Both the position numbers and the translations under genes were made by a program. Shown here in pieces: positions 1 through 5,313 of a stretch of DNA of 6,593 bases. The stretch comes from CBFGTA01 sp965651595 (GTDB lineage: Bacteria; Actinomycetota; Actinomycetes; S36-B12; UBA10799): the NCBI GenBank assembly GCA_965651595.1, contig CBFGTA010000114.1, positions 1 through 6,593 of the forward strand, given 5' to 3'. Every line of letters starts with the position of its first letter. Position 1 is the first letter of the stretch. The notes beneath the pieces were generated by a model that saw only the letters and a program-made list of their open reading frames with translations, had not been told where the DNA came from and made no database searches.

Positions 1-65
1 AGGGAGTCGACGGAATTATCACGAACCGCCCCGCAGAGGTCATCCGCCGGTTGGGAAACCGCTGA
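1..65 (+). CDS. Glycerophosphodiester phosphodiesterase, C-terminal end only (5' part outside window)
   Basis: The frame starting at base 3 reads GVDGIITNRPAEVIRRLGNR and stops at TGA 63-65. The G-V-D-G-I-I-T-[ND]-R-P motif is the characteristic final beta-strand/loop of the GDPD TIM-barrel family (GlpQ/UgpQ type), close to the C-terminus. These enzymes hydrolyse glycerophosphodiesters to glycerol-3-phosphate and an alcohol. Only 20 codons plus the stop lie in the window; bases 1-2 are the end of another codon. The catalytic His/Glu residues are outside, so activity, localisation (cytosolic or secreted) and full length cannot be judged. A stem-loop follows 5 bp after the stop. The family call rests on one short but distinctive motif at the expected distance from the C-terminus. 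Confidence 0.8.
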   Translation, partial: GVDGIITNRPAEVIRRLGNR

Positions 66-70
66 CCTCC

Positions 71-91
71 CGGTTGAGATTCGATCAACCG
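71..91 (+). terminator. Stem-loop after the GDPD stop codon, possible terminator
   Basis: CGGTTGA (71-77) pairs perfectly with TCAACCG (85-91) around a 7-nt loop, GATTCGA. It begins 5 bp after the upstream gene's stop. No T-tract follows, so it would be a non-canonical terminator of the kind common in actinobacteria, or an mRNA 3'-end stabiliser. A weaker hairpin (CGGTT 48-52 with AACCG 57-61) precedes it inside the coding end. Confidence 0.5.
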
Positions 92-252
92 CGCCGCTGG
101 TGAGGCTGACCTGATCTACCCCTCTATCAGCCGTTCGGTCGATATGTCCTGCATAGACATTCTAAATCGTTACAGAACGTGCATGTTTGTGACCGCAATC
201 TCAGTTCGACAGGTTCGAATGGACCAGACGCGGGAACAACACGGTCAGGTCA

Positions 253-269
253 TCTCGAAGATATCGAGA
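253..269 (+). promoter_or_regulatory. Inverted repeat in the leader of the small gene
   Basis: TCTCGA (253-258) and TCGAGA (264-269) form a perfect 6-bp inverted repeat with a 5-nt spacer. It ends 25 bp upstream of the ATG at 295. It could be a repressor or activator operator, or a 5'-UTR hairpin near the ribosome binding site. The stretch 92-294 otherwise shows no gene. TAGACA (154-159) and TAAATC (163-168) are loosely -10-like, but no convincing -35 accompanies them, so no promoter is called. Confidence 0.35.
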
Positions 270-294
270 CGTCCTTGAACACAGAAGAAAGTGG

Positions 295-561
295 ATGATT
301 CAGATGAAGACCACAGATACTGCGTTGTCTTGTGGTTCCCTGCAATCGCGAATTCAGGACTTCGCTGACGACGAACTCAGCTACACGGTCCCCGAACAAA
401 CGCCGCTGTATGTCGGCGACACCATGTATTACCGGATCGTCTCCACCGATCCCCGCAGCGGGTCCCGCAAGCTCGGGCACGTCGCCGTGTCACGCACCGG
501 CGAGATCCTCGGCTTCGCCCAAGTGTCGATGCACCACTCAGGCGTCTTGACGATCCACTAG
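295..561 (+). CDS. Small hypothetical protein, 88 aa
   Basis: I do not recognise this protein. It is soluble-looking: no signal peptide and no membrane segment. The N-terminal third is polar (residues 1-35), and the remainder looks like a small beta-rich fold with GDTMYYRIVS (about residues 41-50) and a hydrophobic C-terminus ending GVLTIH. It has one Cys (residue 13) and a tandem His pair near the end (residues 80-81). The second half has strongly G/C-biased third codon positions, which supports real coding; minus-strand frames over the same region are taken as shadows. The purine-rich AGAAGAAAG (283-291) sits 3 bp before ATG 295. An in-frame ATG at 304 would give 85 aa with a poorer ribosome binding site. 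It stands alone, downstream of the GDPD gene and convergent with the TIGR03943 gene. No function is proposed. Confidence 0.6.
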   Translation: MIQMKTTDTALSCGSLQSRIQDFADDELSYTVPEQTPLYVGDTMYYRIVSTDPRSGSRKLGHVAVSRTGEILGFAQVSMHHSGVLTIH

Positions 562-601
562 ACGCGGCCCGCTCGCCCGCTGATGCGCACACCCACTGAT
601 C

Positions 602-636
602 GGTCACCCGGCTCGACTCCCTAGGGTCGGGTGACC
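602..636. terminator. Strong stem-loop between convergent genes, likely bidirectional terminator
   Basis: GGTCACCCG (602-610) pairs perfectly with CGGGTGACC (628-636), a 9-bp GC-rich stem. G.T, C-G, T.G and C-G pairs can extend it inward, leaving a 9-nt loop (615-623). It sits between the stop of the small plus-strand gene (561) and the stop of the minus-strand TIGR03943 gene (649). That position suits a terminator serving both directions. There is no T-tract on either side, consistent with actinobacterial terminators that rely on the stem. Confidence 0.75.
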
Positions 637-648
637 TCCCGAAGGCAC

Positions 649-1449
649 CTACTCGTACGGATTGCGTGGTGGCTTGATCTGCTCCACTGATTCGGCAGTC
701 ATTTCCGGAATCGAATCGGTGCCTTCAACGGGGCGCCACTGCCCGACCACTCGGATCCATGTGTCTGATGGCAGCGGTGGCGCCCCAAACACCGCCACCT
801 TGCTCGCCACCGCGTCGGCCGCGCAGCAGGCCATCGAGTGGCGGGTGACGTACCAGGAGGCCCCGGAGGGCTCCCCGTCAACCAGAGGCGTCACGAAGCC
901 CACCAGCATCACTTCACGACCCGCCAACGATCGGCTCTCGTCCCAAATCGCGCGTTGTGAGAACTCCGCAACCGACAGTTCGACGACTGGGTCGTCCGGC
1001 AAGGCTGGCCAGTCGTAGTTCACGGGGGCACTTACTCGTCCTGGATCTCGAGCGGCCGAGAAGGCCCCGAGGGCCGGGGGTGCAACGAGGAAGATGGCCA
1101 GGACTGGCAGCAACATCAGCCACGCCACCCGCAAGTGAGCGTGCTCGCCGGGCCCGTCCTGGTCGTGGGCGCCATGATCGTCTGTACGGACGTCGTTTGC
1201 ACCGGGATCGTCCGAACCTAAACCCGAAGATTCCCCGTCACCGGCAGTCACGGGCGCCGGGGCAGGGCGAGGGTTGCGAATGACGTCGACGAGCATCATG
1301 ACACCCAAGGCGGCGATAATCACCCCAGTAGCGATCAAGAACGGCTGCATCGCGTCTTTCACGTACCGCAAGTAGATGTCCGTGAGGGAGATCCTGAGAG
1401 TTGCCCCACCAAGCAGGATCAGCAGGACCGCCTGCACGTCGCGCCTCAT
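649..1449 (-). CDS. TIGR03943/DUF1980-family membrane protein, partner of the adjacent permease
   Basis: This 266-aa protein matches the TIGR03943 (DUF1980, YcgQ-like) putative permease-subunit family. Two N-terminal hydrophobic segments (about residues 7-22 and 35-56) are followed by a His/Asp/Gly-rich linker (about 70-105, including DDHGAHDQDGPGEHAH). A third membrane segment (about 107-130) precedes an extracytoplasmic or globular C-terminal domain (about 150-260) with GREVMLVGFV and the motif RHSMACCAADA (residues 203-213, tandem Cys 208-209) typical of the family. The start at 1449 is chosen because its ATG overlaps the permease stop (ATGA) and has GGTGG 5 bp upstream; an in-frame start at 1479 would add ten residues inside the permease gene. 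The family is commonly paired with ArsP_1/DUF318 permeases, and its biochemical role is not established to my knowledge. The tandem Cys and His-rich linker make metal handling plausible; this is inference. Confidence 0.85.
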   Translation of the reverse strand: MRRDVQAVLLILLGGATLRISLTDIYLRYVKDAMQPFLIATGVIIAALGVMMLVDVIRNPRPAPAPVTAGDGESSGLGSDDPGANDVRTDDHGAHDQDGPGEHAHLRVAWLMLLPVLAIFLVAPPALGAFSAARDPGRVSAPVNYDWPALPDDPVVELSVAEFSQRAIWDESRSLAGREVMLVGFVTPLVDGEPSGASWYVTRHSMACCAADAVASKVAVFGAPPLPSDTWIRVVGQWRPVEGTDSIPEMTAESVEQIKPPRNPYE

Positions 1450-2615
1450 AGCAGCCACCACCCCACCAGTACGGCACACACTGTGGCGACGACAAGAGTG
1501 GCCGGAGCGAAGCGCATAGCGAACTTGCGCCCAAAGATGCCCCCCTGCAGAGCGATCAGCTTCAGGTCAACCATGGGGCCCACGACCAAGAAGACCAGTC
1601 GACTCGTCAGCGAGAACTGAGTGAGGCTGGCCGCCACAAAGGCGTCGGCTTCTGAACAGATGCTCAAGATGACAGCCAAGAGCGCCATAAACGCAATGGC
1701 GTAGAACGGGTTCGATGCCACAGCGTCGATGGCTTCTGGCGGGATCACAACGTTGATCACCGCGGCGGCGATCGCTCCAACCACCAGGAATCCGCCAGCG
1801 TGGAGGAAGTCGTGGCTGGCCGTGAACCGGAACGTCTGCCACTTCGTCTTGCCGTGCAGGTGGGCACGATCGGGGATGCTCAACCAACCGCGCTTGCCGA
1901 AGCGCAGCCAGAGCCAGCCCATTATCCAAGCTGCACCTAGCGAGGCGATGAATCGGGCCGCAGCCATTTCTGGTTGACCTGGGAACGCAACATAGGTGCT
2001 CACCATCACGACCGGGTTGATGGCCGGGCTTGCCAATAGGAACGCCAAGGCCGCGGCAGGGGCGACGCCTTTGCGCATGAGACCGCTCGCGACCGGAACC
2101 GATGCGCATTCACAAGCTGGCAACACCGCTCCGGCCGCGCTGGCAACCGGCACGGCTAGCCCGTCGCGTTTGGGCAAGATTCGCTGCCAGAAGCTCGCGG
2201 GGACGAAGGCGGCGATCACACCGGACAGCACGACACCCAACACCAGAAACGGCATCGCTTGAACCACGATCGACACGAAAATGGTGGTGCCAGCTTGCAG
2301 CGCAGGATCGTCGAACCAACTCGCAATCGTTCCCTGAAAGAAGAGCAGGACGATCATCAGAGCAATGAGGAACTCGAGTCCGCCAGGCCGCCAGCCGGTT
2401 GTCGTGGCCTCCTCCGAGTCCGGGACATCCCTCTCGGTTACGGGGGCAGTCGCCGGGGACTGGCTGTCCGCCGCTAGGTCGGCCGCAGGCGTTGGGCCGC
2501 CACCGGGGCTCGCCGATCCAGGAGTTGTCACCTGCCGAGTATCTCCGGTCAGACCCCACGTCGGCGACAAGCCACCCCGAATTTGTGGACATCCACAGTC
2601 GTAGAGCCCTGGCAT
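1446..2615 (-). CDS. ArsP_1/DUF318 (UPF0718)-family permease
   Basis: This 389-aa polytopic protein belongs to the permease family that includes ArsP and YcgR/YraQ-type proteins. A Pro/Ala/Ser/Thr-rich N-terminal tail (about 1-75) precedes roughly eight hydrophobic segments: about 80-97, 110-137, 152-167, 185-209, 220-238, 271-292, 303-320 and 370-388. Family-type motifs are LPACECASVPVA (165-176, Cys 168 and 170), SPAINPVV (196-203), and CSEADAFVA (320-328). ArsP homologues export organoarsenicals, but many members, especially those beside TIGR03943 proteins, have unknown substrates. The gene precedes the TIGR03943 gene with a 4-bp ATGA overlap, implying coupled translation. The start is uncertain: ATG 2615 has GGAGG directly abutting it with no spacer, while an in-frame GTG at 2531 (361 aa) has GGAG about 11 bp upstream. 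The conserved membrane core is unaffected by this choice. Confidence 0.85.
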   Translation of the reverse strand: MPGLYDCGCPQIRGGLSPTWGLTGDTRQVTTPGSASPGGGPTPAADLAADSQSPATAPVTERDVPDSEEATTTGWRPGGLEFLIALMIVLLFFQGTIASWFDDPALQAGTTIFVSIVVQAMPFLVLGVVLSGVIAAFVPASFWQRILPKRDGLAVPVASAAGAVLPACECASVPVASGLMRKGVAPAAALAFLLASPAINPVVMVSTYVAFPGQPEMAAARFIASLGAAWIMGWLWLRFGKRGWLSIPDRAHLHGKTKWQTFRFTASHDFLHAGGFLVVGAIAAAVINVVIPPEAIDAVASNPFYAIAFMALLAVILSICSEADAFVAASLTQFSLTSRLVFLVVGPMVDLKLIALQGGIFGRKFAMRFAPATLVVATVCAVLVGWWLL

Positions 2616-2786
2616 CCTCCGCGGACGGGGGCGAATGTTGGGGCTGGGACGTCGGGCATCCGACGAAACTCACCGTCTGGTCGATACGATCGAGCTTAGG
2701 CTGCTAGCGGGACAGTGACCCGCACGGCCACACGAGCCACTGCTGGCGGACCATGTTTCGCCACACGATCGGTCAGAGGAGGTGCC
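2616..2786. promoter_or_regulatory. Divergent regulatory region between permease pair and fhaA operon
   Basis: This gap should hold promoters for both directions. It contains two inverted repeats: CGTCGG/CCGACG around GCAT (2650-2665), and TCGAT/ATCGA around ACG (2681-2693). TACGAT (2685-2690, overlapping the second repeat) and TAGGCT (2697-2702) fit the actinobacterial -10 pattern TANNNT in the fhaA direction, but neither has a convincing -35 hexamer. I see no Zur-like palindrome. The promoter assignment rests mainly on position. Confidence 0.4.
2777..2782 (+). promoter_or_regulatory. Shine-Dalgarno site that fixes the fhaA start
   Basis: AGGAGG lies 4 bp before ATG 2787. This near-consensus site decides against the upstream in-frame GTG at 2715, which would add 24 residues unlike any FhaA N-terminus. 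Confidence 0.8.
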
Positions 2787-3464
2787 ATGGGGCTACTCGA
2801 CAAGTTCGAGCAGCGCGTCGACCGCATGGTCAACGGTGCCTTCGCCCGCGCGTTCAAGAGTGAGGTGCAGCCCGTCGAACTCGCGGCTAGTCTGCAGCGG
2901 GAACTCGACGACCGTGCCGCGATCGTTAGCCGCGGACGGACAGTGGTTCCCAATTCGTTCACAGTCGCCCTGTCCGACGAGGACTTTGAGCGCCTGTCTG
3001 AGTATGCCGAGACCCTTGAAGCCGAGTTTGCTGGTCTGTTGCGCGACTACGCACAGGAGCAGCGCTACACGTTCCTGGGTCCTGTGTCAGTTCTCATGAT
3101 CAATGATTCTGATCTCGACACGGGCATGTTCCTGGTCCGCGGGGAAGCCAAAGCAGCTGTCACCACCGCTACACCCACCGAGGAAGTCGGCAGCCCCTAT
3201 CTGGTGGTGGCTGGCGGCCGAATCTCGGTACGAGAAGGTGTCAACCGGATTGGTCGCGGTCCAGACGCCGATATTCGCGTCGACGATCCCGGCGTTTCCC
3301 GCCTCCACGCGGAGCTCACTGTCGGCCCCCAAGTCACTTTGCGCGACGCTCAGTCCACCAACGGCACGTTCGTCAACGGCGTCAAAGTGTCGAACACGGT
3401 GCTCCACGACGGCGCCACCATTCGGGTGGGCTCGACGAGCATGACGTTCCGGAGCCCGCGATGA
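2787..3464 (+). CDS. fhaA: FhaA, FHA-domain phosphothreonine-binding adaptor
   Basis: This 225-aa protein starts with MGLLDKFEQRVDRMVNGAFA, the typical FhaA N-terminus. Residues 1 to about 120 form the FhaA N-terminal (DUF3662) domain, including FKSEVQPVELAASLQREL. A short linker (about 121-136) leads to a C-terminal FHA domain (about 137-225) with the phosphothreonine-binding signature: GR at 156-157, SRLH at 171-174, STNG at 190-193 and NG at 197-198. Mycobacterial FhaA binds phosphorylated partners such as the MviN pseudokinase domain and helps control peptidoglycan synthesis; that is family knowledge. The protein is much shorter than mycobacterial FhaA (about 530 aa) because the long disordered linker is nearly absent. 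A strong ribosome binding site sets the start. The stop overlaps the fhaB start (ATGA), so the two are probably translationally coupled. It is the first gene of the cell-wall operon. Confidence 0.95.
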   Translation: MGLLDKFEQRVDRMVNGAFARAFKSEVQPVELAASLQRELDDRAAIVSRGRTVVPNSFTVALSDEDFERLSEYAETLEAEFAGLLRDYAQEQRYTFLGPVSVLMINDSDLDTGMFLVRGEAKAAVTTATPTEEVGSPYLVVAGGRISVREGVNRIGRGPDADIRVDDPGVSRLHAELTVGPQVTLRDAQSTNGTFVNGVKVSNTVLHDGATIRVGSTSMTFRSPR

Positions 3465-3925
3465 GCGAGTTGGCCCTCACGGCCCTGCGTCTCGGCTTTC
3501 TGCTCCTGTTGTGGTTCTTCGTCTATCTCACGGTGTCGGCTCTTCGCCGCGACATCCAGGCGCCGTCGACGGCCGGGATCCCGGTCACCACCCAACGACG
3601 GGCAGCGCGACGGTCTACCCGTCAAGACCGGCCCCGCGCGCGCACTCTCGTCGTCACCCACGGGTCTCTGGAGGGCACTGTCCTCCCGCTAGGCACGTCG
3701 GCGGTCACCATTGGTCGCTCGGCTGACAATACGCTCGTCATCGAGGATGACTACGCCTCCGGCCATCACGCTCGCCTGTACCAGTCCGAGGGGCGCTGGA
3801 TCGTCGAAGACTTGGGCTCCACCAACGGGACCTGGATCGATCGCGCCCGCATCACCGGCCCGACGGTGCTCGAGCTCGGCAGTCCGCTGCGGATCGGCCG
3901 CAGCGTCTTCGAGCTGCGGAAGTGA
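3461..3925 (+). CDS. fhaB: FhaB (FipA-like), membrane-anchored FHA-domain protein
   Basis: This 154-aa protein has one N-terminal membrane segment (about residues 7-27, LALTALRLGFLLLLWFFVYL region), a basic juxtamembrane stretch rich in Arg (about 46-61), and a C-terminal FHA domain (about 62-154). FHA landmarks are IGRSADNT (84-91), SGHHARL (100-106, with His 103 in the S-x-x-H position), and LGSTNGTWID (118-127). The basic flank suggests a cytosolic FHA domain. The length matches actinobacterial FhaB/FipA, reported in mycobacteria to link kinase signalling to FtsZ/FtsQ at the division site. The ATG at 3461 overlaps the fhaA stop and has GGAG (3451-3454) 6 bp upstream. The stop overlaps the first possible pstP start (GTGA). 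The usual second residue of the S-R-x-H type motif is Gly here, a minor variation. Confidence 0.95.
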   Translation: MSELALTALRLGFLLLLWFFVYLTVSALRRDIQAPSTAGIPVTTQRRAARRSTRQDRPRARTLVVTHGSLEGTVLPLGTSAVTIGRSADNTLVIEDDYASGHHARLYQSEGRWIVEDLGSTNGTWIDRARITGPTVLELGSPLRIGRSVFELRK

Positions 3926-5313
3926 CCGTGACCGACCCCACTTCCACACCTGACCCAACCGGTGACGCTGCGGAGTACGTCTTGCGCTATGCCGCCCGCA
4001 GCGATGTGGGACTCGTGCGTTCTGGCAACGAAGATTCCGGCTACGCCAGCTCCACGATGCTCATCGTCGCGGACGGAATGGGCGGGCACGCGGCCGGTGA
4101 GCTGGCTAGTTCCACAGCCATCGCGATGCTCGCGGAACTCGACCTTGAGCCTCCCGGCAAGGACATCGGAGCGGCACTCACGTCAGCCGTCGAGAACACG
4201 CACGCTGAGCTAGCCGAACTCGCCAAAGAGTCACCCGACTACTCCGGGATGGGAACGACTCTCACTGCAGTAACGTGCGCCGAGAATCGCTTGCACGTCG
4301 TACACGTGGGCGATTCGCGGGCCTACCTGATGCGTGGCGGAGCTGTTCGGCAGCTGACCCGCGACGATTCCTATGTTCAGCAGCTCGTCGACAGAGGCGA
4401 CATCACTGAAGAAGAGGCCGAACATCACGACAAACGCAATCTCTTGACGAAAGCGCTCGATGGGATCCACCCGATCGAGCCAGTGTTGTCGGTGCGCGAG
4501 GTTCAAGCCGGCGATCGCCTGCTGCTGTGCTCCGATGGTCTGTCCGGAGTCGTGCCGCGCGAGGAACTCGGGCTTGGGCTACAAATGGCCGACCCCACTG
4601 CCGCTGTCACCTACTTGGTGGACAGGGCCTTAGAGAACGGCGCGCCCGACAACGTGACGTGCGTGGTGGCTGATGTGGTTGCGGTGGGGGTCGGTGACCG
4701 GCGCCGGGAGACTCGCACACCCGTCGTCGTAGGGGCGGCAGCTGAGCCGCGGAACCGGTCGCGCCTACCCAGTCTTGACTTTCCGGCCGACGCTCAACCG
4801 GACCCCGCAGCTGCCGATGTGACCGCGCCCTTGACCGCGATCACCGAACCGGTTGGACTCAATGCTGAACAACCGTCGCCTCGGGTTGGTTTGCGAGCCG
4901 GAATCGCCGGCGGCATCGCTTTGCTCGTTGCCTTAGCCGCCATCGGCGGATTCCTCCTGTTCGCGAACACCCAGTACTACGTGGGCAGCGACAACGGAAC
5001 GGTGGCGGTCTACCGCGGGGTCCCGGTCGGGTTCGGGGAGCACGGGCTCGCGAGGCCCGTGGCAGACACCGACATTGTCGTTGGTGAGCTGCCGTACTTC
5101 TGGCAAGAACGCGTCAACGAATCTATTCCCGCGGCGGATTTCGCTGCCGCTACGGCGATCGTCGACGAGTTGACGCTCGAACGCGACAAGTGCCAGCGAC
5201 CACGGACGCCGGTAGGCTGCCCGCCACGCCCCGCCGAACTACAGAACGAGCCACCGGGCGAATCTGATCCTGCTGTCGAGGGGGCAATCGCACCAGCGGG
5301 AGTCACGCCATGA
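3922..5313 (+). CDS. pstP: PstP, PP2C-family Ser/Thr protein phosphatase
   Basis: This 463-aa protein dephosphorylates Ser/Thr kinases of the PknA/PknB type and their substrates, with divalent metal. Residues about 20-254 form the PP2C domain: LVRSGNEDS (31-39; Arg 33 is the expected phosphate contact), DGMGGHAAGE (51-60), GMGTTLTA (109-116), HVGDSRAY (128-135), LCSDGL (202-207) and APDNVT (241-246). Expected metal ligands are Asp 51, 205 and 243, with Asp 131 in GDSR. A polar linker (255-324) leads to one membrane helix (about 326-348) and a roughly 115-aa extracytoplasmic tail with QYYVGSDNGTVAVYRG and two Cys (424, 433) that could form a disulfide. The tail is shorter than in M. tuberculosis PstP. 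Two GTG starts are possible: 3922 overlaps the fhaB stop, and 3928 has GGA (3918-3920) at better spacing and removes two residues. Confidence 0.96.
   Translation: MTVTDPTSTPDPTGDAAEYVLRYAARSDVGLVRSGNEDSGYASSTMLIVADGMGGHAAGELASSTAIAMLAELDLEPPGKDIGAALTSAVENTHAELAELAKESPDYSGMGTTLTAVTCAENRLHVVHVGDSRAYLMRGGAVRQLTRDDSYVQQLVDRGDITEEEAEHHDKRNLLTKALDGIHPIEPVLSVREVQAGDRLLLCSDGLSGVVPREELGLGLQMADPTAAVTYLVDRALENGAPDNVTCVVADVVAVGVGDRRRETRTPVVVGAAAEPRNRSRLPSLDFPADAQPDPAAADVTAPLTAITEPVGLNAEQPSPRVGLRAGIAGGIALLVALAAIGGFLLFANTQYYVGSDNGTVAVYRGVPVGFGEHGLARPVADTDIVVGELPYFWQERVNESIPAADFAAATAIVDELTLERDKCQRPRTPVGCPPRPAELQNEPPGESDPAVEGAIAPAGVTP

Noticed and set aside
71..91. T-arm-like hairpin containing TTCGA, considered as a tRNA fragment
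   Set aside because: The perfect stem is 7 bp and TTCGA is not placed after a 5-bp stem as in a tRNA T-arm. No acceptor, anticodon arm or CCA context is found around it.
104..132. GGCTGA/TCAGCC and CTGAT/ATCAG alternative pairings
   Set aside because: Short arms with long spacers and competing pairings, at a level expected by chance.
250..607. Two minus-strand frames (250-480 and 377-607) over the small gene
   Set aside because: They overlap each other and the plus-strand frame. The plus frame has better third-position bias and a plausible ribosome binding site. This is the least certain of the rejections because the plus-strand protein is itself unrecognised.
2110..2673. 187-aa minus-strand open frame overlapping the permease gene
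   Set aside because: Same strand, different frame from the permease. It is Arg/Ser/Cys-rich with no membrane segments, while the permease frame has family motifs.
2616..2786. Zur or other metal-regulator box in front of the permease
   Set aside because: I looked for an AT-rich palindrome of the TGAAAATGATTTTCA type and found none. The palindromes present are GC-containing and do not match it.
2715..2786. GTG start at 2715 for a longer FhaA
   Set aside because: The extra 24 residues do not resemble FhaA, and a near-consensus ribosome binding site precedes ATG 2787.
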